Shown here piece by piece: positions 9,505 to 20,498 of a stretch of DNA of 64,000 bases. A model generated the notes under the pieces. The model saw nothing but the letters and a program-made list of their open reading frames with translations. It made no database searches and was not told the origin of the DNA. The stretch spans positions 682,001 through 746,000 of the forward strand of contig CP136493.1 of assembly GCA_032768795.1 (NCBI GenBank), given 5' to 3'. The stretch's first letter is position 1, and the number at the start of each line of letters is the position of its first letter. Origin of the DNA: Tremella fuciformis. Its lineage: Eukaryota; Basidiomycota; Tremellomycetes; Tremellales; Tremellaceae. The position numbers and the translations under genes are program-made.

Positions 9505-11098
9505 TCAAGATGTTCCCTCGAGAAACTCCCCAAGTGTCAACTCGTCGAAGTTAACACCCAAGTCACCTGCGATGTCTCGCGCCCGTGAGATAAAGTAGGT
9601 ACGCATCGGTGCTTGAGTCTCTCGGCGAGCGAAGTGACTCAATTGAAATAACTCTTGCCACCGGCGGTCTGGGGCAGAGGTCGAGGTCATTGGAGCGGGT
9701 GGTGGTGGTGTTGGCGGCGGTAGCTGCATCATGGGAGGGGGTGGAGACCAGTGAGAAGTCCTTGATGGTCCGGCTTGAGGTACAGGATCGAGTCCGCCAT
9801 CCCCTAGCCAACCCGTGCCAGCGTCATCCATCGGTTCCGGAGCAGGGGGAGGGAGCGGGCTCAGCCTACTCGTCGAGGTAGGATGCCCCGAGCGGAGTCT
9901 CTTGTGTGCCAACGGTGACGAGATGGGCGAGGACGAAGAGCGAGCCCGACGTCTCTCCCTTCCCTTTCCCTTCCCTTTCTTCCCAGAAGCCTTGACCGTG
10001 CCCGCTAGGTCGATGTTGGCGAGGCCGGTGGCCAAGGTCGTCGAGGTGGAGCGACCTGCGGCGAGCCTGCCGGAACGTCGGATGCCTGGAGTGACGGGCG
10101 AGGGAGACGTGCCGCGAGCGAAGGACACCTGACGGCGCCGTGCCGATGACGAGGGGCCAGGAGTTACCGTGCCGAACGAGCAGGCTAGGGTGCCGCACGT
10201 TAAGCACTTCACTTTCTTGCCTTCCTCGACGATGCGACACGGGAGGTCATCCGCGACACATGCCTCGCATCGCTCATCTCCCTCCAGGACCCGGATTGGC
10301 CGTGAACCCGCTTGTTGCTGAATGTCAGAGGATACTAAACAGCTGACAATACTCACCCGGGCCCATGTCAGAGATCTGTTGTATCCCCGCTGTCCTCGGT
10401 CGGGGTAGTGGGAGCCTACTGATCAGTTTGGGCAAAACTTGCAGACTTGACTCACCAAAGAACGAACGGTCCAATGGCTCTGACTCTGGGACCGGCAGTC
10501 CCCATCCTTCCTTCACATAGTATGCCTCCTCGGAGGCATTACGCGGGTCAAATCGCCGGCTAGGAGGAATCTCCTCCTCGGACAAGCTCGACGATGCTGG
10601 AGTGTCGGGCGCTAGCTCGTCCACACCAGCCTCTACATCCAACTCCTCCTCCCCCTCTTCCTGTGGGACAGCCGCGGCAGGCGCATCGCTGAGTAGCTCC
10701 GCAGCTTGTTCGTTGGGCGGTGGGATGGCTCCGATGGCGGGGAGTGGAACAGCCTCGTCGACTGTTGGGATGTCGGCAGTCGAGGCGGCTTGCGTGGGGG
10801 ATGGGAAGGGGGTGCCTTCGGGTTGGGCGGTGCCGGCACAAGATGAGGATGGGTTGGACATCGAGTCGACACTGACAGTCTCAAATCGAGAATCGGTTTC
10901 TGTGCAGAGTGTTACTGACCCGTCTGAGTCAGAAGATGCCTCGTCTATAGTTGCCGTAGGGGTTGTAGAAGACGGATAGGACAGCGCGTTGTCTAGAGAA
11001 CTGCTGTCGAAGAGGATGTAGGGAGATGGAGGGGGCGAGCTTGTGGTAAAGGTGGATGCGTCGAGTGTTCTTGGTCTCGAGAGGTGTAGCCAGGGCAT
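9505..11098 (-). CDS. Antisense spliced gene inside the retroelement; cysteine-cluster protein
   Basis: Two exons, 11098-10456 and 10415-9505, are separated by a 40-bp intron with a GTGAGT donor and a CTGATCAGTAG branch/acceptor. Splicing gives 517 residues. The N-terminal 200 residues are acidic, Ser/Thr/Pro-rich and disordered. The joint yields GSHYPDRGQRGYNRS, a plausible folded segment. Next comes a six-cysteine array, C-X2-C-X6-C-X10-C-X2-C-X4-C (CEACVADDLPC then CLTCGTLAC), like the Zn2Cys6-type clusters of fungal regulators but with a shorter last loop. A basic, Lys/Arg/Ser-rich region (GKKGKGKGRERRRAR) and a Pro-rich region follow, then a folded C-terminus (FDELTLGEFLEG). It lies between pol and the right terminal repeat, opposite in direction, so it is cargo of the element. 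DNA or RNA binding is only inferred. The product is not a known retroelement enzyme. Confidence 0.65.
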
Positions 11099-11509
11099 AA
11101 GGCGTGAGTTGAGGTTGATGGTGGGGATGAGAGCGCTGACGCCCTCTCCCCCCTCTGTTTATGTCGTTTTCGAGCACCCCGCGACATGGCGACGCCCTCG
11201 AGCAACACGAGGCTACCTCGACGACGGATTGGCAGTCCTTTCTCCGTTTCCTTGACGACCGCTCGACGACTTGTCGCCAGAGTTTCGCTTCCGTTACAAG
11301 CGACGTCATTCGACTGCTGTCTCGACTCCTGGATCGGCAATGCGGGTGTGTTCGACGAGGACGAGGGAGAAGGCTGGAGTGGATGGAGATAGCGCGTGTC
11401 TCGCAGGAGCTCGACTTCAAAGGTGGGCAGAGTGTCACGACGGCCACGCCCTCGACGACCTACGCACGTGACCGACACCCCTCACGTGGCCGACACGTGA
11501 CCTACCTCG

Positions 11510-11795
11510 GGCTGGAGAACCTCGACGAGGGAGTAGACGTTGGATGAACGCGCGACGACGGGAAGCAGGCGCAGAGTCATATAGGATGCCCCGGGCGCCC
11601 GTCGTAGTTCTTCAGCACTCTCTGATTGAGTCTCATGGATCATCATTGACGATCTCACTCTCTCCGTGGCACGCAGCGTGGCTGAGTCGCACTCACGCTG
11701 TATCCTCGACGACCTTGTTACCTCGACGACCTTGTAACCTCGACGAGGATCCAAACTCGACGAGGATCCTACCTCGACATCCTCGTTTCTATCCC
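11510..11795. repeat. CTCGACGA-rich low-complexity segment
   Basis: Short degenerate repeats built on CCTCGACGA occur, densest at 11702-11790, where units of about 19-20 bases (CTCGACGACCTTGT, then CTCGACGAGGATCC) follow one another. It sits between the antisense gene and the right terminal repeat and may be part of the element's 3' untranslated region. Confidence 0.6.
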
Positions 11796-11802
11796 TTTAT
11801 CC

Positions 11803-11868
11803 TTTATCCTTGACTCTGATATTGTGCGAGAGGGCCTCTGCCAACGGGAGAGCGCAGCATCGTGACAG
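11803..11868 (+). repeat. 66-bp direct repeat, right copy (LTR remnant)
   Basis: Exact copy of 4203-4268. Flanks differ completely: CTTTATCC precedes it and GTGTAACG follows. It marks the right end of the region common to both termini of the element. Confidence 0.85.
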
Positions 11869-11869
11869 G

Positions 11870-12267
11870 TGTAACGTATGACTGTCTAGATTGATAGAAT
11901 TGATCCTTGTGGAAAAGGATCCTTGGGGCTGAACGTGCGGTCTTATATATGCCTCTGACCCGTTCAGGTGAACGCTTGGGCGTTCACATGAATTGTCCTT
12001 CCGTTCAAGTGAACACTTCCCCTTCCAGTAATAACTTCTCCTGTTCACTGAACGCTCAGGGTGTTTGCATGAACAGTTTGGTGTTCAGGTGAATGCTTGG
12101 GTGCGTCGTCCAAGGGGTCGGTTGTGCTCGGGTGAACGGTGGTGGTGATCGAGTGAACGGAGTTTGATGATTGGTGTTGATTGGGTGAACGGTTGGTGAT
12201 CGGTGTTACGACCTGCAGTGGCGAAGGCTGGCGGTGTTGCAGGTGGGCGGTGTGCAGGGTCGTAACA
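11870..12267. repeat. Palindrome-rich segment, possible solo LTR
   Basis: The segment starts TGTAACG and ends CGTAACA, nearly inverted ends of the TG...CA form expected for an LTR (one mismatch over seven bases). It contains a TATA-like TCTTATATATG at 11941-11951. At least eight copies of GTTCA or TGAAC follow, several as spaced palindromes: CGTTCAGGTGAACG at 11961, CGTTCAAGTGAACA at 12002, TGTTCACTGAACG at 12042. No matching target duplication flanks it, so the LTR reading is tentative. Confidence 0.4.
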
Positions 12268-12269
12268 CC
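12202..12269. repeat. Short element with perfect 12-bp inverted ends
   Basis: GGTGTTACGACC (12202-12213) is the exact inverse of GGTCGTAACACC (12258-12269), with a 44-bp GC-rich core. The inverted match extends to TGCA on both sides with one extra base. Its right end overlaps the outer edge of the large inverted repeat. Confidence 0.8.
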
Positions 12270-12787
12270 AAAGCAGCACCAAGACCGAGCAAGACCGAGG
12301 CAAAGGAACGTGAGTCGAGTCCTCGTCGGCACTCGCCGAAGCTCCCCGCGACTCGCCAAGACCGACCCACGTAAAATTACCGCATTCGTCGGACAAAAGG
12401 ATGCATCTCTCGCACAGCTAAGTCCCGTCGTCACCACAGCTCTCGTCGACAGCAAGGAACTCTTCGAGACTCGCCATGCTCGCCGTCGAAGAACAATAGG
12501 CCTCCTCGATGCTTACTCAGCGAGCTCGCCGGATGCGGCAAACTCGACTAAGGGAAACGAGAGAACAATGAGCTCGACGTACATTGGCCAAAACCTTGTC
12601 GAGCTCGCAGAGACAGAGTCACAGAATCGACGGACCGGCTGTAGGATACATCAGGCTCGCAGAGCCCTCGTAGAACTCCAGTACTCTCGCAATTGAGTTG
12701 CATGGGACTACTCCCTCACTTACTCTCTCTCGCTCCGTCCTGCCGACAGCTGCTAAGGTCTAGCACTTGTCGGTCCGCCTTGCCTTG
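12265..12787 (+). repeat. Large inverted repeat, left arm
   Basis: 523 bp that reappears inverted at 12964-13493 with few differences. Outer junction is ACACCAAAGCAGC; inner junction is CGCCTTGCCTTG. A frame of about 130 codons runs through the arm without a recognisable domain. Confidence 0.92.
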
Positions 12788-12963
12788 CCTCACCTTGCCT
12801 AGTCAACCTCGACTACCCTCGTCGACACTCGTTGAGGCTCTATGAGTCCTCCGAGCCCTTGCCCTCGCCCTTCTCTCCTAGTCTCGCCCAGCCTCGCCGA
12901 AGTCGAAGAGTCTCGGTCACTCAGTGACGGGCCTTTGGACAGAGACAGAGAGGTATCGTGACA
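12788..12963. other. Unique 176-bp spacer of the inverted repeat
   Basis: Single-copy sequence between the two arms, pyrimidine-rich on its left side. No feature is recognised. It ends ATCGTGACA just before the right arm. Confidence 0.7.
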
Positions 12964-13493
12964 CAAGGCAAGGCGGACCGACAAGCGCTAGACCTTAGCA
13001 GCTGTCGGCGGGACGGAGCGAGAGAGAGTAAGTGAGGGAGTAGTCCCATGCAACTCAATTGCGAGTACTGGAGTTCTACGAGGGCTCTGCGAGCCTTATG
13101 TATCCTACAGCCCGTCCGTCGATTCTGTGACTCTGTCTCTGCGAGCTCGACAAGGCTTTGGCCAATGTACGTCGAGCTCATTGTTCTCTCGTTTCCCTTA
13201 GTCGAGTTCGCCGCATCCGGCGAGCTCGCTGAGTAAGCATCGAGGAGGCCTATTGTTCTTCGACGGCGAGCATGGCGAGCACGGCGAGTCTCGAAGAGTT
13301 CCTTGCTGTCGACGAGAGCTGCGGTGACGACGGGACTTAGCTGTGCGAGAGATGCATCCTTTTGTCCGACGAATGCGGTAATTTCACGTGGGTCGGTCTT
13401 GACGAGTCGCGGCGAGCTTTGGCGAGTGCCGACGAGGACTCGACTCACGTTCCTTTGGCTCGGTCTTGCTCGGTCTTGGTGCTGCTTTGGTGT
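12964..13493 (-). repeat. Large inverted repeat, right arm
   Basis: 530-bp inverted partner of 12265-12787, differing by scattered substitutions and a small insertion (a repeated GGCGAGCA unit near 13268). A minus-strand frame crosses the arm and continues outside it on both sides, but it encodes nothing recognisable. Confidence 0.92.
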
Positions 13494-13954
13494 CATTCGT
13501 GACAGCAACCTTAAGCTATGCCGGGTGTCCAACGGGGCATAGTCAAGTGTATGTCGTTTTCCTTCCGAGCAAGGCATGGAGAAGGCAAATTCTGTGACGG
13601 ATAAGTAGGGGAATAAGCAGGAGAACAATGTGATCAATGTGATAAGAATTGCCAGGTCTTGACAAGGGTAGTGGTTGCAGAGCCAGAAGGGGGGTCGAGG
13701 TTTTTTGGGCAATCTCGCTTTGGGTCGAGCCTGTCATCTGCATGCCAGCAATCTGACCGCAACTGTTGCTGCTTAAGTGTTTCTTCTTGAGGCAATGCAT
13801 TAAAATTGAAAGAAATAGAGCAATGTTTGTCCGGCTTCTAGGGATGAAAAAGTTCAAGGTAGCAACACCGCCACACTGCCACATTCATACCAATGTCAGT
13901 GACGAGTACAACGACTGCGAGTCAAGTCGCTCAGTCTGACTTTGCCTTGTTTCC
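13494..13954. other. Gene-free stretch before PIG-S
   Basis: No supported gene. AT-richer than its surroundings around 13790-13860. It should contain the PIG-S promoter; no TATA box stands out. Confidence 0.5.
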
Positions 13955-16250
13955 ATGTCGCTGCGGCGCATGACGCCGCGCGAGATCACCGATGAGGTCA
14001 ACCCCACACCAAAGCAGCGGCTCCTTGTCATTCTCTCCTTCCCCTTGATCCTCGTCGTCGGCCTGCCATGGTGGTGGTGGTCCACGTCCATCGTCCGCTT
14101 GCCCCTTCCCGAGGCGAGAATCGCTGCGCTGGAAAGTCGAACAGTGAGTCGGAGCAAACCCGTCTTGAGTGCCTTGGCTGACGGCAGCTCCCCTCGCTGC
14201 GCACTCCTATCCTCCTGACTGCAGACAGAGCGGCATTCCCAGATCCTCCGCCGGGCAAAGCTCAATTTGACGTTGAGGATGTCCTGACAGCCGTCGCCGA
14301 GCAAGTCACGAAGGGCGTCGATGGGATATACGACAAGCGGCGACCGAAGGGCGAGCGGGACTGGGCCATTGTGGTGCGGGATGACCTTGCTCGCCCGGCT
14401 CCTCTCAGGATCCACATCCGTCGCTGGGAGCACGCCAATGCTTCTTGGCCGTTGCGGCCGTATGTCCAGGCGCCGGAAAGCGGCCTGATGACGAGCGGCA
14501 TAGCTGCTGGGACCGTGGTCGTCCCAGTTCACCCTAGCCAGGTTGGCAACCGTTTCCAGCGAGGTGGGCTCATTGTCAGAATTGTCCGCCAGCTGGGGCG
14601 GGGCCGCTGACGCTGTCAGAACACCTCAAAATCGCCTTGATCAATTCCATTCTCTTCCTCTTCCCTTCTCATTCTACGCCGTTGCCTCTACGGGCGCTCA
14701 AGTACTCCTCAAACATCACTCTGTCCTTCGTGCTGCTCAATGAGGATTCGGCGGAAAGCTCCTATGTCCGGGCTTGGGAAATCGAGGGTGCCGTTCGTGG
14801 TATGTTTCTCTTATGTGAAGTGGTGGTCGGGCTTATTCCAGACCACTTCTTGCCTCATCTCGAACCCCTTCGCGACGTCTTCAACTTCTCCATCGAATCG
14901 CAAATTCTATACCACGCTCCATTAGCATTCGAACCGACATTCGGGCGTCTGCCCGGCACCCAAGTAGAGGACACCAAACAAGCCATTGAGGCAGTCGGGA
15001 GCGAAGAAGACGGTCAGGAATCCGAGCGCGCGGAGCAGAGCGTGAAGAAGCTGCTTCATGAGCGGCAGGAGGGAGCATGGCTCATTAGTGAAGAGGAGAT
15101 AAAGGTGTTTGTCAACTCCGAACGATGGAGCCTAGGTGAGGGTTCCCTGCAGTGCTTGATTGTTGGGCAAGGCTGACCGACAGACTCTGGCAGCAGCAAC
15201 AACCCAGTCCTTCGCTTTCTGCTCTTCGTCCCAAAAGATGGACATCGACCGATGCACCTTGACGTACCAGGTAATGCAATTCCTCCTCAATGCGCCTCAG
15301 CAAGCTGATTCCCAGACTCGGCAGACGCCTTTCTACTCCCCCAGTTCGGTTCAGTGGTGCTCCTGAATTCGCCTTCACTAGACACCGCCGGTGCGCACTC
15401 GAAGGCAGCATACAAGCTGCCGCTGGAGAGCCTGTCACCCTCATTCCACTTCTTCACACAACACCTATACGCGCTGCTTGACCTGCCCAAAATTCCGGGG
15501 AGTATCGACCCCTGCCCTCCGCCTTCGCCGCTCATGCCCCCAAGCGAGCTGATGGGCGCCATTTCGCCATGGCAGCTCCAGCAGATATATCGCTCTCGGG
15601 CCGCTGAGAATAGCCACGAGGCGCGAAAGACTTTGAGCGGAATCGTCAGGCTCGTCAAGAAGATCAAGGAGATGAAGGTCGAGGCTGGAGTCAGGGACAC
15701 TGTCGAGGGGGCGGTCAAGAAGCTCGAACAGGTGAGAGGGTTGTCATGACGCAGAGGCGAGGTGCTCAGGGCAGCTCGATCACACGACGAATGCTCGCGA
15801 GGCCTTTATGCTGTCCCGAGACGCGGTGCAGCTCGCGAACAAGGCGTTCTTTGACCCCTCCATGATGGGCCTGCTGTATTTCGTGCGTGCGCACACCGAT
15901 AGTGTATTGTGCTAACAAGGTAGCCCGACGAGCACAAGCTCGCAATCTATACCCCTCTCTTTGCTCCGGTCGCCATCCCTATCGTTGTAGGACTGATCAA
16001 GGAGCTCTTGGCATGGCGGCGGAGGCGGAGGCGGGCCGCCACGCCCCTTTCTCAGCCCGAGACAATTGTCGCGACACCTGAACCGGCGGGGCACCCACAT
16101 GGCCCACAGCGGGAGGCGTCACCGCTCAACGGGGCCGCTACACCCAGAAGAAGTGCACGACTGAACGATCATGATAAGGAGGAACCTGTGGCTGCTGAGG
16201 GCGATGATTCGACTACCACCATCCGGCACCGTAGTAGAGGACCATTATGA
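13955..16250 (+). CDS. GPI17: GPI transamidase subunit PIG-S (Gpi17)
   Basis: ER membrane subunit of the complex that attaches preassembled GPI anchors to the C-termini of secretory proteins. The start ATG opens with a cytosolic tail and a membrane segment (LLVILSFPLILVVGLPWW), then the conserved luminal entry RLPLPEARIAALE. The large luminal domain follows over at least six exons, with the family signature YVRAWEIEGAVR, the FSIESQILYHAPL block, and later AFFDPSMMGLLYFPDEH. It ends with the second membrane segment (YTPLFAPVAIPIVVGLI) and a basic, disordered cytosolic tail that is longer than usual. Introns are short GT-AG types, for example after 14130 and 15120. Exon phases near 14144-14225 were not fully settled. 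In this window it is the likely machinery for anchoring proteins such as the chitin deacetylase at 55 kb. Confidence 0.93.
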
Positions 16251-16361
16251 GTAACGATCTTACAAATGACCAACATTGTGCATAGTCCGGGTATGGTCAT
16301 GAGCTCGTGCATAATAGAACAAACAGTCGCCGTGATGGGTTTGCAAGCGAGTATTACACAG

Positions 16362-17722
16362 TCTACCAGTTCTTGAGCATCTCGCGCGAGAGAGGCTCCG
16401 TCTCCATCTCCATCTCGTACTCCACATCGACGCGGGGGCGATTGCTCGGACCTGCATGTGAGCTTTAGCCTCATATTGCACACAGCTTGACTGACGTTTC
16501 TTTGGGCCCTTTTTGGGATCTTTCGGCGGTTGTTTCCTCTTCGCCCCTGGGGGCGGCGGTGGTGGCGGCGCCGCCTTCCCTCCTCTCGCCTCTGCGACCT
16601 CCGCATCGTCGCCCTCGCCGTCCTCGTCGTCCGAGACTTCCAGATCCGAAGGGAACTCTTCCCCTGCCTCGCCGTCCTCGCCCTCGTCCGAAGTATACTC
16701 CTCAAACTCGCTCCCGTCGTAATCCTCCAAATCCCCCACTGACTCGTCGTCGCTGTCCTCGACATACTCCCGCTCACCACCTTCCCACTCTTCTTCCTCC
16801 TCGTCTGACGCAAGCGACTCGTCGTCCATCATGTTCATCTCGTCCTCGAGCTCTTTGCCCTTGCCTTTCTCCCGCTGGCGGTCCATATCCAGCACTTGTC
16901 GCCACACGTCCTCGTTGACATTGAGCGGCGCGTCGCCATAGGCTTTCGAGCGCAGACGCTGGAGGAGCTCTGCCTCGATGTTCTTCTCCAAGTGTGCGGC
17001 GGCGAGCGCTTTGCGTTCACGGGTACGCTCCCGTCTGTCGAGCTTCTTCTTGATTCCCACCAATTTGGGCCTGCACTCAGCACGAGATTTTGTCCTGCTG
17101 GGTGCACCCACTGCTGCGTCATTTGCAGGCGCCGCATCTTGATCATGTACTGCGTGATCTTTGTGATACGCTGCTTGCACTTGTGCGTGATGAAATTCGG
17201 CCAGTAGATGAGCTCCTTGTCGATCTGCTCGAGGGCCTTGGAGTAGTTGGACGAGAGCTTGATCCGTTCCCACATATTTGCCGGGGTATGTGCGCGCTCG
17301 ATCGTCTTCATGTACAGGTAGAGTATACCTGATTTTAGCGGCAGCCCCTCTTGCGCTGTGTCTCTCTCTGCTTTGCAATGATAATCCCAGACTCACCCTC
17401 CTTCTCCCGCACAGTGGCATACCGCGAGTTGGCCAGTGGGCACGATTGCCGTGTGCAGAAACCAGTAAGATTGTACTCGTTGCGACAGAAGTTCTGCGTG
17501 ACCGTCCTGCAGGTCAGATGGTTTCTCGGTGCTGTGCTCCCACGAGCTCACTTGACTTTGTACGAGCAGAATCTGCGGGTCAGCTCGTGTCCTCAACGGG
17601 AGGTGGAAGGATGGCCAGGCAAACATGTGACTCACTGTTGATTGATCACCGACCAGATCACGTCGTCCGACTACATCTCAGCGCTCTCCGTATGCGCTCC
17701 GAGCTCTGGGACCTACCTGCAT
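16362..17722 (-). CDS. MAK16: Mak16, 60S ribosome-biogenesis factor
   Basis: Nucleolar protein needed for early pre-60S assembly. The first coding exon is only ATGCAG (17722-17717), followed by a 46-bp intron. Exon 2 then gives [12 protein letters not shown], so the whole reads MQSDDVIW, the family's conserved start; without the intron a TAG would follow the ATG. Later exons carry the cysteine-containing RNA-binding region ([27 protein letters not shown]), then [15 protein letters not shown], then [21 protein letters not shown], and [13 protein letters not shown]. The C-terminal third is strongly acidic, then basic. A last intron leads to a final exon ending REMLKNW with stop TAG at 16364-16362. 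It is convergent with PIG-S, 111 bp apart. Confidence 0.97.
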
Positions 17723-18386
17723 TGTGCCCGAACCGCTCTATGCTGTTGTGAACAGGTATCAATGATCATTGTTGGACGTGAAAACCGGCTATGGGCTTTG
17801 AAATTTCTTTTTGGTTTCCCACGGTCACATCAATCATATTGACCGGTCCACACAGCTTAGGTCGAATCAGAAGAGACAAGTTGTGAGACTCTCGTCTCTT
17901 CACTCTGCGCAGGGTGACAAGCATCCGATGGCGACGCAGACGAGCAGGCGCCATTCATTGCTGGACATGACTCCGCCTCACCGTCGAAGAGGCAGAGACT
18001 TCTGACGCCGAAGTGACTAATAGATGCTGAAACGAGGCCTCGTCGTTCCTTTCCTGACTCCAGGTCCGAGGACCAGTTACCAAGCTCCCCTCCGCCTCAA
18101 CCTTGTCGACGCATCTCCGACTCGCACAGCCTGCCCTTCGTCGGGACATCGGGATGTGATGCAGGACAAAGAGATCCAGATGAGTGCCTCACGACTGTGC
18201 GCAGCGATCTGGACTCTCCCAGGCAACTCCGACCTCGAATTTGCCACCCCACAATCGCCAAGCGGGTGACCTTGGTGACCTTGGAAACCATTCTGACGCC
18301 ACGACAATGCAGCTGTGCTGGCTTCACAGTTCTGATGATGTCTCACTTTTGCAAGACGCAGTCTTAAGATGGGTCGTGGCTAGAAG
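17723..18386. promoter_or_regulatory. Divergent intergenic region between MAK16 and the membrane-protein gene
   Basis: 664 bp without a gene. It must hold both promoters. I see no TATA box or strong repeat. Confidence 0.5.
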
Positions 18387-20302
18387 ATGGCCGACGTCGA
18401 CCGCGCCTTTCTGGTGGAGAGGAGTGGGTCGATATCAATAAGACATAGGCGGCAGGCTCATCATCCAGTCATTTCACTCGCAACGGCCCCTCTGATCCTC
18501 ATCGTGCTTCTGACGCATCTTTTGCCTGCCAGACTGACGACGTTGCCTGCCAGAGCGAGATTGCGCGCGCCCTCAGTCTCACTCCTCCTCTGCGTACTGG
18601 TCCGCGCGTTGCTCGTCGTACTTGACGAGCGCGCCCAAGCGGATATCGTCTCGAGCGGGAGCGCCAGCGGCTCGCTGTGCGTTGCCGATGCCGCCCTGTA
18701 AGCTGCTCATCTGTGTATACCTGCTCTGACCAGCCGCTAGGGAGGCATTCTGGACAGCGGCCCTGGCGGCCCACATCCCCCTGATCGTCTATGTGAGTAC
18801 GCTATGGTCTCGCCGGGCAAGACTCAGCGCAGACACTCAATGCTGGTCATCCGACGATCGAGCACCCAAACCCACATCCCCGCCACACGCCGCTGCTGCT
18901 CTGCCTCGTGTGGGCCTACGCGCTCTTGCCCGCCGTCCCACTGTTAGCTAGTCTCGTGGTCCAGTCTGGGTCCGATGGCAAGTGGTGGGGATACTACTGT
19001 CATAGTACCGTCTGGTGGTGGCGGCCGCGTGAGCTTCTCCGCAGCTCATCTTCCTTATCGTCTTTGACAAAGCAGTTCGATCCGCGTCCCTCTTCGCCCC
19101 TCTTCTGCTGGGCCTCATCCTCCTCGTTCCCCTCACAGCGACGCTATACTCTTTATCGGGCACCCCCACCCCGGAGATCCGGTCAACGAAGAGACAGTGG
19201 ACAGCCTCGATCTTTCTTCTGCTGGTCATCAGCGCGAGCATAGCTTACCTAGTACTGGAACAAGCAATCGGATGGTCGGCGGATTGGTGGCCGCGCGCAG
19301 CAGAAGGTGATGTACTCACGAGTCCGAGCTGGCATGAGCTCATGCGCAGCCGCACCTACGCCTCTGGCCATCATAGCATACGCCTCACACCCCGACTTAT
19401 GGCGAGTATGGCTCGCTTGGCTCAGACTGAGACGGCCTCGCGAATCATCTTCAATAGAACGGGCCGGACAGCCCGCCTCTCCCAAGTCCACCAATAGCGG
19501 GAAGAGCTCGTCAAAGTCGAAGCGGTCCCAGCCTCATCAGCGCACAAGCAGCTTCTGGTCGGCTCCACCAACAAACTCGCCTCCAAACAATCCGCCCCCG
19601 AAGATGATCACCAGTCAGGGACCAGTAAATCTGTCTTCTCCCACTCAATCCGCTGTTCCAGCACCGCCTTTGAGCCTTGCATCGACGGTCCCAGCAGAGC
19701 TCAGGCGGCCCATCCACGGAATATCGCCGCCGCCGCCACCGCCGCCTCCGATCCTTACAGCTTCAAAGCACAGGCCGACGCCGAGTCAAGACGAAGCGCG
19801 CAGTCCGCCATTCACGTACTCGCTCGCGCTGAGTGCACTGAGTAACGACACATTCGGCTCGGGCCTCGACGTCCTTGCCCCTCCTCTGGGCATACCTGCA
19901 CCGCTGGTCTCCACTGTGAAGCGACTTTCGGGAGGCGCAGGGAGCGTGATCAGCGAGGCGTCCAAGTATAGCGATACGACATCTGCCGCGCCTTCGTCTC
20001 AACCCACCCACACGATGGTTGCTGCTCCTCGCGCGTCGGATCGAGAGGAAAGGCTAGTCACCCCGCAAAGAGCCCTCCTGCCGCCCGCTCCTATTACTAC
20101 GCCGCGCGTAGAATCGCCAAGCGTGGTCGGGTCAGACAGGTCCCTGGTGTCTGGTGGGACGTTCGGGACGCGCACTCCAGGGCATGCGCCCCGACAACCG
20201 CCGCCATTCGGCTACGCCTCCCGCCTCAAGTACGGCGAGGAGGGGTATCGCGAGCGACTCCGGCTGTCCAAACAACGCAATGTCACTTGGGAGAAGATCT
20301 AG
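18387..20302 (+). CDS. Six-pass membrane protein with disordered C-terminus (Ndc1-like topology)
   Basis: Starts MADVDRAFLVE. Introns near 18700, 18797, 19028 and 19278 join hydrophobic segments: LATAPLILIVLLTHLLP, VSLLLCVLVRALLVVL, FWTAALAAHIPLIVY, LLLCLVWAYALLPAVPLL, LFAPLLLGLILLVPL and SIFLLLVISASIAYLVL. The splice giving LEAFWTAALAAHIPLIVY and the next (YTLNAGHPTIEHPNPHPR) keep the frame, which supports the model. The last 330 residues are Pro/Ser-rich with short basic patches and end RLRLSKQRNVTWEKI. Six N-terminal membrane spans plus a long soluble tail is the layout of the nuclear-pore anchor Ndc1, but I cannot confirm family motifs. Another fungal integral membrane protein is equally possible. 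Confidence 0.6.
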
Positions 20303-20498
20303 GTTGGGTCATACTTGTGATCGTCTGGGAGAATGAGAAGCCTTCGACCCTATGTGGGAGCATGCATGATGTACTATACATCTAAAGGACCTGATCGCTT
20401 GTCTACGTACAGCCCAAGAGTTCGGAACCAGCCGCATGTGCATGAGTGAATGCAGGGTATCTTGAATGGCATATGCTGGGTATCGTTCAGAGTCTACT

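Larger units (their letters stand above)
4203..11868 (+). mobile_element. Ty3/gypsy chromovirus with exact 66-bp terminal direct repeats
   Basis: The unit holds gag (4433-5401), pol in the -1 frame (5395-9381), and an antisense spliced gene (11098-9505). The order protease, RT, RNase H, integrase and C-terminal chromodomain is diagnostic of chromoviruses. The 66 bases at 4203-4268 recur without mismatch at 11803-11868, and similarity stops abruptly on both sides. The inner edge of the 5' copy runs directly into a primer-binding-like sequence. Ordinary gypsy LTRs are several hundred bases, so one or both LTRs are probably truncated or recombined. I found no matching target-site duplication. 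The pol frame is intact over 4 kb, but the protease active-site Asp is replaced, so autonomy is doubtful. Confidence 0.9.

Noticed and set aside
12921..13712. 263-codon minus-strand frame over the right inverted-repeat arm
   Set aside because: It spans repeat, spacer and unique flank with no family match, and its mirror exists in the other arm. It is more likely a by-product of GC-rich repeat DNA than a gene.
16169..16813. 214-codon minus-strand frame over the MAK16 3' region
   Set aside because: Arg-rich off-frame reading of the acidic/basic MAK16 tail.
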